Below the pieces are notes generated by a model. That model had not been told where the DNA came from, did no database searches, and worked only from the letters and a program-made list of their open reading frames with translations. Positions 34,801-47,500 of a stretch of 64,000 nucleotides of DNA are shown piece by piece. The translations under genes and the position numbers were made by a program. Positions within the stretch are counted from its first letter, which is position 1. Every line of letters begins with the position of its first letter. Origin of the DNA: Pachypanchax playfairii (lineage: Eukaryota > Chordata > Actinopteri > Cyprinodontiformes > Aplocheilidae); contig SSNP01000108.1 of the NCBI GenBank assembly GCA_006937955.1, positions 171,322-235,321 on the forward strand, given 5' to 3'.

Positions 34801-36118
34801 CTCATTGTCATGTTCAAGAAACCAGTCCGAGATGATTCCAGCTTTATGACATGGCGCATTATCCTGCTGAAAGTAGCCATCAGAAGTTGGGTACATTGTG
34901 GTCATAAAGGGATGGACATGGTCAGCAACAATACTCAGGTAGGCTGTGGCGTTGTAACGATGCTCAATTGGTACCAAGGGGCCCAAAGAGTGCCAAGAAA
35001 ATATTCCCCACACCATTACACCACCACCACCAGCCTGAACCGTTGATACAAGGCAGGATGGATCCATTCTTTCATGTTGTTGATGCCAAATTCTGACCCT
35101 ACCATCCGAATGTCGCAGCAGAAATCGAGACTCATCAGACCAGGCANNNNNNNNNNCATCCGAATGTCGCAGCAGAAATCGAGACTCATCAGACCAGGCA
35201 ACGTTTTTCCAATCTTCTGTTGTCCAATTTCGATGAGCTTGTGCAAATTGTAGCCTCAGTTTCCTGTTCTTAGCTGAAAGGAGTGGCACCCGGCGTGGTC
35301 TTCTGCTGCTGTAGCCCATCTGCCTCAAAGTTCGACGTACTGTGCGTTCAGAGATGCTCTTCTGCCTACCTTGGTTGTAACGAGTGGTTATTTGAGTCAC
35401 TGTTGCCTTTCTATCAGCTCGAACCAGTCTGGCCATTCTCCTCTGACCTCTGGCATCAACAAGGCATTTCCGCCCACAGAACTGCCGCTCACTGGATATT
35501 TTTTCTTTTTCGGACCATTCTCTGTAAACCCTAGAGATGGTTGTGCGTGAAAATCCCAGTAGATCAGCAGTTTCTGAAATACTCAGACCAGCCATTCTGG
35601 CACCAACAACCATGCCACGTTCAAAGTCACTCAAATCACCTTTCTTCTCCATACTGATGCTCGGTTTGAACTGCAGGAGATTGTCTTGACCATGTGTACA
35701 TGCCTAAATGCACTGAGTTGCCGCCATGTGATTGGCTGATTAGAAATTAAGTGTTAACGAGCAGTTGGACAGGTGTACCTAATAAAGTGGCCGGTGAGTG
35801 TAGAGTGAAAAAAGTTGGATCAGTTTTTATCACTGTGTTTTTGAAAAAGTTAAGAGAGTAAAAGGATCAAACAAAATGCTAAATTATAATATAATATTAG
35901 AGAATGTATTGCTTATTCATGTTTTATAAGCTACTGAATCAGATAACAGGAAAATTTGATTGAAACGTTTAGATCTAAATCTGTTTCTGAATCTTGATGG
36001 TTAATACTTCCTGGTTTTGTGTTTCCAGGTTGTGTTCACCATCCATGAGCCGGCACAGAAAGTTCATCTCCCTCTGCTGATGAGTCGTTTCTCCTACAGC
36101 ACCTACAGAGGAAGCTGA
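31802..36118 (+). CDS. urah: 5-hydroxyisourate hydrolase (HIUase, transthyretin-related protein)
   Basis: Coding exons 31802-31935, 33092-33227 and 36029-36118 join in frame to 119 codons. HIUase converts 5-hydroxyisourate, the product of urate oxidase, to OHCU in uric acid degradation. Family signatures: LSTHVLNT with His12, DGRC with Arg52, RFETG, the HLPLL block with His103, and the C-terminal tetrapeptide YRGS (116-119), which separates HIUases from transthyretin. The first Met is preceded by an in-frame TAG at 31796-31798. Zebrafish-type HIUase has a longer N-terminus with a peroxisomal PTS2 signal; I could not find such an exon here, so the 5' end may be incomplete. An acceptor-like AG just before AAG-ATG could join one. 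Introns hold a MITE, an E-box array and a Tc1-like transposon. A possible ATTAAA polyadenylation signal is at 36234-36239. Confidence 0.92.
32075..32639 (+). mobile_element. TTAA-flanked MITE, family 1, copy 2
   Basis: 565 bp between TTAA at 32071-32074 and 32640-32643; same orientation and landmarks as copy 1. It is in urah intron 1. Confidence 0.9.
33776..33858. repeat. 11-bp tandem repeat carrying phased E-box cores
   Basis: Eight units of GCACCTGCTNT type at exact 11-bp spacing. CACCTG begins at 33787, 33798, 33809, 33820 and 33831; the flanking units carry CACCCG (33776) and CACATG (33842, 33853). It is in urah intron 2. Confidence 0.9.
34558..35652 (-). CDS. Tc1-like transposase with 36-residue D-E spacing
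   Basis: The frame runs from ATG at 35652 to the stop at 34558 without a stop or frameshift, apart from a 10-N gap. Order: N-terminal helix-turn-helix (MSTEKKG-type start MEKKGDLSDFERGMVVGARM, then ETADLLGFSRTTISRVYREW), second HTH with SERTVRRTLRQMGY, then catalytic AWSDESRF (first D), FQQDNAPCHKA (second D) and SPDLNPIEHLWD (E). Between the second D and the E there are 36 residues; canonical Tc1 and Sleeping Beauty have 34. The 364 codons include 18 from the gap and its duplicated flank, so the natural protein is about 346 aa. It cuts and pastes its own element at TA sites. Confidence 0.9.
   Translation of the reverse strand: MEKKGDLSDFERGMVVGARMAGLSISETADLLGFSRTTISRVYREWSEKEKISSERQFCGRKCLVDARGQRRMARLVRADRKATVTQITTRYNQGRQKSISERTVRRTLRQMGYSSRRPRRVPLLSAKNRKLRLQFAQAHRNWTTEDWKNVAWSDESRFLLRHSDXXXXAWSDESRFLLRHSDGRVRIWHQQHERMDPSCLVSTVQAGGGGVMVWGIFSWHSLGPLVPIEHRYNATAYLSIVADHVHPFMTTMYPTSDGYFQQDNAPCHKAGIISDWFLEHDNEFTVLKWPPQSPDLNPIEHLWDVVEREIRIMDVQPTNLLQLCDAIMSIWTKLSEECFQHLVDSMPRRIEAVLKAKGGPTRY
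35147..35156. other. Assembly gap (10 N) with duplicated flanks
   Basis: The 44 bases at 35103-35146 are repeated exactly at 35157-35200 on the other side of the Ns. This is the signature of two contig ends that overlap but were not merged, not a biological duplication. Confidence 0.9.
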
Positions 36119-36459
36119 AAGCTGCTCCTCTGGTTCTTAACTCAACTAACTTAAATCCTGAGCCTTTCTTTCCTTGTTGTTTACCTCTAATTCATGCTGC
36201 AGCTTTTAAATGTTGAATCTGTAATACATGCATATTAAAACAGAATATACCAAGTCTGAGCAATCAAAGTCAAACAAATCAACAAACTCAAACTGATATT
36301 AACCTTTCTATCTTATTTCTGATACAAATCTAAATGATTTCAGTCATTTTTGGGGGGGTTTGTTTACCGTTAAAAACGTGTATTATTCATCAATAATTTG
36401 TGCACAACCAGCAATTTGTAAACTATTATTTCTACCAGATCATATAAAACATGTAGATA

Positions 36460-36765
36460 AGGGGTCATCAACTATATTTGTCAGAGGGCCAGAGTTTTAC
36501 CAGACAGTCTCCTTGGGGGCCGGACCCCCAAGAAGAAAATCAAATAAAAATCTAATTTTGGCTTAACATTATGTTTAATACTTTTTCCATTTCATTACAA
36601 AACTGAAGGCATTTGATTCAGGCTCCCATCACCTATACCACAGTCAACCACTAGGAGTTGCTTTAATTTTCTTTTTGATCCTCACAATTTTGGAATCCAT
36701 TCGCGGGCCGGATTGAACGGCTCAGCGGGCCGGATTCGGCCCACGGGCCGCCAGTTGATGATCAG
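36460..36765. mobile_element. hAT-like MITE with imperfect 8-bp target duplication
   Basis: Inverted ends share GGTCATCAACT on the left and GATCATCAACT on the opposite strand of the right. Flanks are TGTAGATA (36452-36459) and TGTAGAGT (36766-36773), six of eight identical. It contains repeated GGGCCGGA motifs. It lies just after urah. Confidence 0.7.
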
Positions 36766-36773
36766 TGTAGAGT

Positions 36774-38548
36774 ATCTGTTCTGTATGAGAAAAACAAGTT
36801 AGAAACTTTAAGGATTCACAAAGTCCAAATTTAAAGTTGTGTTTTTTATGAATTCAACATCATTATGAGGCTGAATATGAATCTATCATGAGACCAACAA
36901 ATACCAGATTAATGATTAAAGTTGCTGTAGGAAGTAAACAAATTGTTTTTAATGGCAATAAATACAAACTGTTAAACAGCTTCTTGAAGTTATTCTTTCA
37001 GATATTAAATGATTAACCCAGCATTCTATACATGTTCAAATTTTACTTGTTTGTAAGACACATTGACATCTGTGCTTTTATACCAGTGAAAATGCTGTTT
37101 GAGTTTTGTTATCTTATTTACTTTACAACACAAAAAGGAAATAATCAGAATCAAGTTCATTTGGCCAAGTATGTTACACATACAAGGAATTTGGTTTGGG
37201 TTCACTTTGCACTTGTACAGGCAGACAGATTTTATATATATAAAGATAATAGACAGTGTTGGACAAAGAACACATTTGACATACATGAGATACATTAGCA
37301 GAAATTCTAGTTTGTGGTTTGAGGTCCGGTAGTACAAAGCAGGTACCACCTGACTACCTGTTCTATTATTTGTAAAGATAGAACATGTTATTTCTTTGTT
37401 AAGAGAGTTAAACATGTCTCTTCAACATGGTGACGGTCTGTGGGAAGAACTGTTTTTGTGTCTAGTGGTTTTGGCATACGGAGATCTGTAGCACCATCCT
37501 GAGGGCAGAGAAGAGGCGAGATCCTGGGTGAAAGGGCTTTTTAGGATTAACATGTTCTGGATGACTGAGAACTACACACACTTATTTATATAGAAACACC
37601 AATCAGCCTGTGATTTATGTGTTTCTAAACCACTGGTCTTTCAAAATATTACGGTGACTAATTTTAACTTTGGTTTAACTGACCAAATGTAATTGAAACA
37701 ATATAAACAACGCGTGGTATATAAATAAACCACTAAATAAATGTTCAGATTTAAAAAAATCTTATTTACTCTAAAATCATTTACAGTTTACATAAGAGTA
37801 ACATAACAGTTACTCGCTGTTTTTTTGTGTGAGCTGCAGCTAAAATCACGTTCATGAAAGTTCTTCATTTGTTTGTTTTCATTATGACCACCCAATAGTA
37901 TGTCCAAGATTCTTTTAGAACATTTTACTATTTTATTTTCTCTCCTCTTATAAGTCGGTTAATGACAGATAAGGTCCATACATGATTTATTAATACTGAG
38001 CTGACATATTTCAAAATCTACTCTCTGATTCTGCTGCCGAAATTAATCAGATATTGAAGTAGCATGTCACCCTGATGTTACCCAGGACCAAAACAAAAAA
38101 GAAGTTTGAACAAAAAAAAAGGTACGAATTAAAAAATAAAAACAAAACACAGCTCCCCCGCCCCATCTAGGTGTTCTTCTAGCTCTGTGAAGGTTTTACG
38201 CATGCGCGAAGTAAATTTGTTTTATAGGACCTATTGGTGGCCTATGTCTTGCCTGAATGTAATAAACAAATATGGAAGCAAAATAAAATATATTACATTT
38301 ATTGCATTAGTAATATCGTTTATTTTTTACAATTATAAACGTTTCCATCATACATAGTATTTTTTAGTAAATAAATATGGCTTGTCTGCTCTTGATCACA
38401 ACATGTATTTGAAGGGAGAGCATCAGACTTCTCCGTCTTCTGTCACAATGTTTTGTAATGCTGTATGGTAGAGTTCAGGTGTGCGTGACAGGGTAATTTC
38501 ACACAAAATCCTTGGGGGTTTTATAATCTTGACAGGACCACAGAGAGA
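36774..38548. other. Intergenic between urah and afg3l1; nothing recognised
   Basis: AT-rich, without a supported gene or transposon. The afg3l1 promoter and 5' UTR should lie at its right end; no clear core promoter element stands out. Confidence 0.45.
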
Positions 38549-41500
38549 ATGTCTCAACTGCTGTTGAGAATTCTTTCGAAGGCTGCGGTTCCTCTCTGCC
38601 GGGCTGGCTCAGTCCGGGCTCGGCTGTCTGTGACGGGGCCGGGAGGACAAGTCTTCACCGCCGGATACCGGACCTCCGTTGCAGCGGTAGGTCACTCTCA
38701 GCTGTTGGATGTCTTTGAAGTTGCTGCGTAATTAGCGTCGATGTGTGTATCCTCCTGGATCCACGCCATTATTCTGTTAAAAAGCGATTTGTATGTTTTA
38801 GATGGCAACAAAAATCAACTGGGGCTGATGTAAGACCTTATGAAACGCGTTAACAAGAAACCAAAAACTCAATGCAACTCTTCACTTAAAGAAATGCGAC
38901 ACTGTGTAGGATAACTTAGTGTTTGTGGTCACATGTGGAAGGCTGGTTTTTAACCATCGACCCAATTTTAAGCTGTTTCTTGACATTATTTCCAACATTG
39001 TCTCCCCTGATCAACCTCCTGGATGACTGAGAAGTTTCTGCACATTTTTATCTGTGAATGACAAACTGTGAGTAGATGTATTTAACTCTCAGTCTCTTAA
39101 TCAGCTGTTTTTAGACAGGTTTAGCCCCATTTCTGTTCCTCGTGTTTTTAAACCAGACGTCTGAAGCATCTTGTTTTATCCCATCAACGGTGTTTAAAGC
39201 TTTTCAGACTGCACTGGATCCCCATTCAATCCATAACCTAGTTTTTTATTAGTTTTATTTTAACTTTGTTTTAAAGCACTTTGTGATTTATATCATGCAA
39301 GTGCAACATAAATAAAGTTTATTCTCGCTAATATGGTAAATATGTGTCGTAACGACTACAAATGTTGGTTCCAGTGGTATGTGACTGTGACTTCTGGTAA
39401 CATCCATGTTTAGGTTTTGAAATCCTTTTTCTGTCTACCTAACATATCTGCATGTCTGTTCTCTTTTTTTCTCACAGAAGCGTGGTCTTTTTGGTCAAAC
39501 TCCATTTCACTTCCTGTCATGTCGGAGACTCCAGACAGGCCACCGTCGACTCTACACAACTGAACCCAAAGGTGAGAGCAGCTGCTTTTTTTTAAAGAGG
39601 CCATTTCATACAAATTTCTGGACTTTGTGGTTATTTCTTAAGTATTAACCAGTAATATGAAACATTTTACATCTAAAAAACGTCAGGAAACACTGATTAA
39701 CAGACCTTTCAATCTGTCAGCATTAAAATTCGAGTGGTTCCGGGTCCTTCCGTCAGGCTTCGAGCAGCAGCTCGTTCATATTCATTACTCAAATTTGCTG
39801 GACTCTGATTGGCTAACAAACTAGCCTTTGAGAGCAAGGTATACTGTTTCCTGCCTTGCTGCGCATGGCAACGTCAGACGTTCTCTCTTCCTGTTTGCTA
39901 CGTCTTATGCTAACAGCTTTTAGCCAGCAGCATGCTAGGTGTGGGTGTAGGTTTCAACTGCGGGAGCTGATGAATACTACCGAACAAAAGATTTGTAACG
40001 AAACAGATACAGGCCGTTCCGACTTCGGAGAACTCGGGTTTTATCACCACCTGTGTAGTTTGAGAAATAAAAACTGAAAGAGAAGTTGTTGACCTGTTTT
40101 CACACCCACTATGAAGGTAAGAACACCTGTGGAGCTAAAATATTCAACAGAAACCTCAGAAAAACAGTTTTGAATGGAAGGGCCTCTTAAACCAAACTAG
40201 AGGAGACAGAGAGACCCAGGACCAACGGTTTGTTGGTGAGGATGTCTAGTTTGTCATTTAATATGTAGCTTCTGAATGATAACTTTGCTCAAAGGAAGGA
40301 GGATGTTTTTCATTTGTTTCAAGACGAGTTATTTCAAACATTTCATGACTGGTGAAGTCACTGGTCTGTAGGAACTGTCAGTTAGGAACATGTGGAACAA
40401 TAAGATCTCTAATATAAGATGGAAGTTGGTTGTTTAGAGCTTTACAAACACAACCATCTATCATCCAGCTGCTGCAAGCAGAAAAACATTATAAGTTCTT
40501 TTGGCTTGACGACCGTCTACAAAAAAAAATCCTTCCCTCCCTGAGCATCAACCCTCCTGAACAAATCTAACCGCCATCGCAGCTCATGGTCAATTTTTGC
40601 AAATTTTATATTATAATTTGAAATGTTGTGTGTTTATTGTTGTTATTTGTAGCAATAAACAACAGACAATGTTTATCTATCTGTATTTTAGATGGGAAAG
40701 GGGGACCAGGAGGAGGAAGACCAAGTGGCGGGAAAAGAGGATCTGGAGGAAAAGACTGGTGGAGTCGGATGCAGAAGGTTTGTCAGAACCGAGTCATCTG
40801 AAATCCCAGAACTTTTTTCTTGGTTTTTAAAGACATTTTGATTCTCATCTGAGGAGTGTCATCAGTTCTAAGTGTAAAGTGCAGAGTTTCCAGCTATTTG
40901 GCTGTAGCAGGTGAGCTGGCGTGCAGATCACCCCTGTCTCCTTCCTCCTGAGGGTCAATAATGTCTTTGTTGTGATCCAGATTTTTTACTTCTGAGTGTT
41001 TCTGCCATTTTTGCACAAAACGTTTTAATTAAAAATACCAATTTTAAAATTGAAGCTGTTCTTGAACCATTTGGAGTAGAAATATGGTTAAGACCTCTTT
41101 GGAAATAAAACACTCTGATGTTTCATCCATAATAGTCAGAATCAGTGTGAGTGTTACTCCTACTGAGTTATATAATCGTTTTTTATGGCTGCCTGGTTAT
41201 TTTTTTAAAATATGTCCTCTGAAAATGAATTTAGCATGGTGTGGTAGACTGGTAAATAAAATGATTTATGAGTCATACATGGACATTAACGGTAGGATAG
41301 ATTTAAAAAAAAAAAAAAATCAAGCTTTGATTATGTCCTTTATTGGCATAAATCATTAGAATCACGAGACTTTTAGCTTTTAAACGATGTATAACATGTT
41401 TAGATCCTCTGGACGTCTGATGATGTTACACTACAAAGAGAAAAAAAAAACACAGCGCGACCCGCCCGCAGGTCAAGTATCGCGAAGGGTTAACCTAATA

Positions 41501-44500
41501 AAATGGACTCTGGATGATGGATAACACACAGATGAGACAAACTGAGATTTGTAAAGCTTAATAATAAATATGGACAACAAGAATTTTGAGGTGAAGTGTT
41601 ACATTTTTAGTGAGGAAGAACCCAAAAACCTCCTAACTGAACTGATTTCAGCCATTAAGGAGCAACAAAAGAGGAGACGGTTATCTAAACTGTCCAAACC
41701 TTGTAAACCACAAACCCAGTTCCACAGAATATTTCAAAATAGATGGAAAAAGAAATGAGGAATTCAGACTCTAAAGGAGGAAAAGGGAAAATGGACTTAC
41801 GCCATTATTTGGCATCAATTTAATTGTAAATGTGTTATTAGATATTTGATAACACCTAAGAAATGGAGAAATGTGGACAGAAATACTAAGACAATGTAAT
41901 ATTAAATTAAATAAATTAAATTAAAAGTTGTGAAAAGAATACAGCAAAAAATGTAATAGTTAATTATTTCTAAAATATTAATTCTAATGATTTTTATTGC
42001 TTTTTTTATTACTTTATTGTACAAACTAAAGTCACTGTTCCTTTGGTTTCAGCTAACAGTTGTGGTGTCGTTCATGTTCCTTCAGATTTTTGATTCGTCA
42101 CTAATGTGGAGATCTTGTGTCTGTGTTGGTTTTCAGGGCGACTTCCCCTGGGATGAAAAGGATTTTCGATACCTGGCGTTTACCGTGGCCGGAGTCGGCT
42201 CTCTTCTTCTCTACCTCTATTTCAGAGACAATGGCAGAGAGATCAGCTGGAAGGATTTTGTCCATCGTTACTTGGGCAGAGGCTTGGTGAGGAGTCAATG
42301 TGTCGTCTGTTCATGGGACAAAACGTTCAAATCATTTTATACAAAGATAACTGTGTATTTAGTGCTGTTCATGTGTAATCAGATTACCCAGGACAGATGT
42401 TGGTGCCAGGTGTTAACAGGCCAGAGCTGAGTCTAAAAGATAACACATGAAATGTTTTGGAAGCCTGAGTTGAAGTCATATAACGTACAAACTGGGACGA
42501 AGATCAACAGTCCTTCAAGCTGCTTCTATCATATTTTGAGATCTAACAATAATTTTTAAAACAAATAATTTTACAATCTAGACAGAAATGCAACATCTGC
42601 TTAAACCTAGAGCAGATGTTTTAAACTTGAGGAATCAAAGTAAGTGAAACATCCAACCAGATGTTGACCAGAGGAAAGCTGATTCTCACTTCTGAAGTGT
42701 TTTTAGCTCTTTTTCTAATCAGCTGTTGCCTCATCAGAAACATTTCCAATTTAGTTTCTAGAGTTCAGTCATTTGTTTTTACTCATTTGTAGAAATTGTG
42801 ACGTATTTGGTTATTTTGAAGGAAACTTAACGACCATTGTGTATTTTATGCAGGTGGAGCGGTTGGAGGTGGTCAACAAACAGTTTGTCAGGGTCATCCT
42901 GGTTCCAGGAGCTGACACAGAATCAGTGAGTAGAAATAAGATCTGAACCCTTTCAGGTCAGCTCCATGATGCATTCATGGAGCTGGGGGGGGGGGCTGAT
43001 CCACTGCTGCTATGTCCCTGAGCCAGCTGTGGAGGTAGTCACAGAGCTGAGTCTGTACATGTGTGTAGTGGGGGTGGAGCCATTTTAACTGATGATGCTG
43101 CTGTTTTTCTGTTGGTTCTGTCATCTGACTTCATGTTGAGCTCTACGGTTTCCATGATGTGGAACACAGAGAACCATAGAATCAGACATAACTTAGAGCT
43201 TGGAGTAAAATGCACAACGTCTATATGATTTTTGATATGTGGACAGAATATATTTTGGCTGCTGTTGTACACAACAACTCATCCGTTGTGGATCTTGTGA
43301 TCCTTTTGGTGTTCAGGTCTCTGAGTCATGATAAAAAGTACAATCATCAGAAAAATGACCATATTCAAACCAAATCATGGGTGGGAGGAAGCAGTCGTCA
43401 TCAGCTGATGAGGCAGGAGGTTATCAGCTTAACTTGATTGAAGTTTATTAAAATTCACTAAATCTTGTTGAGTCATGTTAATTTCTTACAGTCTTAATTT
43501 ATTTTACCATAAAAAACACTTATTAGCTAAAGGAAATTTTGACAAAAAAGGAAATATTTAGTAAAAAAAAACAAAACAAAAAGGAGAAATCTAGGAAAAA
43601 TAATCTAGTTTTGAATTAATTGAACTTGCGCGGGTAGATTGATTCCAATCTGAAGCTCATCTTTTGTCATAAATATTATTTATGATGATAGCCCAGAAGG
43701 AGGAGATCTGAATGAAACTGTATTGAATGATGGACTGCACGTTCCTGTGTTTGACCCTCAGAGTTACGTCTGGTTCAACATCGGCAGCGTTGATACTTTT
43801 GAGAGGAACCTGGAAGCTGCACATGTAGAACTGGGCCTGGAGCCATCACATCGAGCTGCTGTCATCTACAGCACCGAGAGCGATGGGTCAGTTTCCTCCT
43901 CATATGCTGAGTTACATCAGCTGGAACTGATGGAAGGAAGTCTTCATAAAAAAACATCTGTCTGCTTCTTCTCAGCTCGTTCCTGATGAGCATGATCCCC
44001 ACCCTGCTGCTGATCGGCTTCCTGCTCTTCACGCTGCGACGAGGCCCGATGGGCGGAGCCGCTGGTGGTGGGAGGAGCCCTTTCAGCATGAGCGAGTCGA
44101 CAGCCAAGATGATGAAAGACAACATTGAAGTGAAGTTTAAAGATGTAGCCGGCTGTGAAGAAGCCAAGCTGGAGATCCTGGAGTTCGTCAACTTCCTGAA
44201 GAACCCCCAGCAGTACCAGGACCTTGGAGCCAAGATCCCCAAGGTGATTACTCCTGGACTGAGCTCCTGAGGGGTGGGAGGGTCATTATGTGATGTTAGT
44301 TAAATCAGATTGTGTATGTTATGGCAGGGTGCAGTCCTGTCTGGACCTCCTGGAACAGGAAAGACTCTGCTAGCCAAAGCCACGGCAGGAGAGGCTAACG
44401 TTCCCTTCATCACAGTCAACGGCTCCGAGTTCCTGGAGATGTTTGTGGGTGTGGGGCCTGCCAGGGTGAGTAAAGGAATCCACACTGCTGCGTGGTGTAG

Positions 44501-47500
44501 GGTCACTCAGAACGTCTGAGTCATCTCTCTCTCTCTTGTGAAGGTGAGGGACATGTTCGCCATGGCGAGGAAGAACGCTCCCTGTATACTTTTTATTGAT
44601 GAGATCGATGCCGTGGGGAGAAAGAGAGGAGGCGGGAACTTTGGTGGTCAGAGTGAGCAGGAGAACACCCTGAACCAGCTGCTGGTGGAGATGGATGGTA
44701 GGCTGCAGGATGTTGGGATTTTTATTAGGGCCCAACCGATATGGATTTCTTGATACTGATATAAAGACTTTAGAACAGGCCGATAGCCGATATAATGGCC
44801 GATAAATCCATCCACCAGAAAAAATGTCAAAAATATTACTGAAAGCTAAAACACTGCATTCTAAACTCATTCTTAAGCTCATGTCTACCTGTTAGACACC
44901 GTGAACTATCTGAATTATTAACTGATTCCAAAAAATGTAAATAATAGACAAGTTTATCTATTTTATGAACATTTATTTAGCACACACACACTATAACATG
45001 TAAACATCAGAACATGTAAAAAACAGTAGAACAATAGATCACAATAACTTGCAAAAAGCTTATAATAAAATAAATATTTTCTAATAGTAAAATAGTTGTT
45101 TCTTTAATAAGTCCAACAGGGGCAAATCCTAACGCAGAAAGCACTGCAGTAAAAAATAATAATTTATTATATTCAACTTTTACAACAAAGCCTGTAAATA
45201 ACAGTAGAACACCTCACAAATTATCACAATAACTTAAAATAAAGTCAATATTATTTTTTTTAATAACAAAGACTTGGTATAAAAACTGGTAAAGAAAATC
45301 AATTACTTGCACTCCCATTGAAACTTGTTTAATGGAGATGCAGAAACAGTTATAGGACAAAAATAAATCAATAAAAAATATCGGAAAATATCTGCAATTT
45401 TTTACCAATAGCCGATATCACCCCGGACCCCCATATCGGCCGATATATCGGTCGGGCCCTAATTTTTAGGTAAAAATTTAAAAAAGATAGAACTTTTTTT
45501 TTTTTCACCTGTCGTTTTTTTTTGTTTAATTTCTTGCCCTCCAGGTTTTAACACTGCGACCAATGTGGTGGTCCTTGCTGGAACTAACAGGCCCGACATC
45601 TTGGATCCTGCACTGATGAGACCGGGACGCTTTGACAGACAGATTTACATCGGTATGGTGAAGGTTAAAGTCTGGGTTACCCTAATTCTGTCGATTTTTA
45701 ACCCTATTTTACCAAACAGGAACTAAAGTATCACATAGAGGAGGGAGAGAAGTACATAACTTGAAAATTGTCATCAAATTTAGTTGGTTTGATGAGATCT
45801 GAGTCAGATCAAGGAGTTAATGATGAAAATCAGATGGTTTTTAATAAAAAGTGTCTCGTCTTATCAGAGTTTTTAAAGCTGTTTACTTGGATTCTGTGCA
45901 AATAATTTTTTTTCTGCAGGGGTTTCAAATTAAATGTTGTATAATAGAACCAGATTTTATTAGTTTGATCATTATAATATGCAGAAACTTGTTTTATTTA
46001 CTCATTCCATCTATAAGGTTGAAGATAAAAGTGTGTGTTGAACTGGGTGAGACGCAGTTCACTGGCCTTTTGTTTGATTCTCTGATTGAACCCAGACGCA
46101 GAACCAACCCCGTGTAGTAGAGTAGATTTTACTGAAATGAAATAAAACTCTAATTTAGACATTGTGTAAGTGACGTTACTGCAGCTGTAATGTTCATGTA
46201 CTGACCTCCGTTATATCTGAATCAGACTTTGTTAAACAAAAATAAGCGGTTCAATCAGAACATTTTCTTGAAATAAAATAAGCAAAAATACAAAATTCCA
46301 TTTTTAAATGATTTCATTTAGTAAATAAAACAAATCTGTCCAAATCCACCTGTTTTAAGAAAAGAATTTACCCTCTAAACCTAATAACTTGTTGTAACAG
46401 CAGCTGTAGTCGTGTGTCAGATAATATCCAGAATCTCATCAGACTGAGCTCTAAATGTAGATGTGCACTTCTGCTCTCATGTCCTTTCAGGCCCTCCAGA
46501 CATCAAAGGCAGAGCGTCCATCTTTAAGGTTCACCTGCGGCCGATCAAACTGGATCCCAGTCTGGATAAGGATGCTCTCGCAAGGAAGATGGCTGCTGCC
46601 ACACCAGGATTCACTGGTGGGTAACATCCACTCTGTTTATTCTGTTTGAGTTAAGTGTTTTTAACTGTGTAGTAAATTCATTTATCTGCTTGTCAAGAAG
46701 AAAAAACCATTACACCCCACAAAAGCTGGTCTGCATGAGACGAGTCCTGCTGGCCTGTTGAAGGCGGATACAGATTATGTTACCTGGAACTTTGAGTCTG
46801 ATGGTCGAGCAGATGACTCTATCATTAAAGCTGCTATACTTAATTTGCATAACAAATTAGCTTAACATATTTTTTTTCATGCCCATTAAAAACGTTTTAA
46901 CACAGCATGGATACAAATATGTTGTGAAGATCAAAAAAACAAAAAAAAAATAATTAAGTGGTTCTCCCGTATTTGTCTAACAAATCAACCAATCAAATGT
47001 TTCGGCCCGGAAGGAATGATTGGACAGTCTCTCCAGTCATACGGACTTCTGCATTTATTTGGCTTCTGTGCTCCTAAAAACAGACATATTACCGCAGCAC
47101 ACCACTGCTGGGAGTGTTCGTCGCTCTACCATGTCACAGCAGGAGAAACAGCCGGCGGCTGGTTCCACGTCAGGTTCAGGACAAAGTAACAATTAATGTC
47201 AGTTGTTCGTTGTTATATTGTTTTTATTTACTGGTGATTCCATCATGTTACGGTACTTGAATGAACTGTGGACCAGTGTCTTGCACTCGGTCGTCTTCTG
47301 GGGCTACGCGTGTTTCCAAACCTGGGGGGGCGTGGCTTAGGAATTCTACCCGACGGGAGGGGCTGAGAGTTCTGTGACTTTGTTGACAGTCTAAGCTTGG
47401 TAATTTGAAATCAGGGATATCTGCTTTAAATTTAATGTTGAATTAACTAAGTTCTACAGTAAATGTTTCATGTAATTGAATAACAATATTTCAGTGGTCT

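Larger units (their letters stand above)
34526..35800 (-). mobile_element. Nearly intact Tc1-like transposon, DD36E type
   Basis: 1275 bp as assembled. Terminal inverted repeats begin CACTCACCGGCCACTTTATT at both ends (about 28 bp, near perfect). TA target duplications lie at 34524-34525 and 35801-35802. It carries one transposase reading frame on the minus strand, interrupted only by an assembly gap. It sits in urah intron 2, antisense to the gene. A decayed relative is at 23107-23944. Confidence 0.95.

Noticed and set aside
35103..35200. Internal duplication in the transposase
   Set aside because: An exact 44-bp copy on each side of Ns is an assembly overlap.
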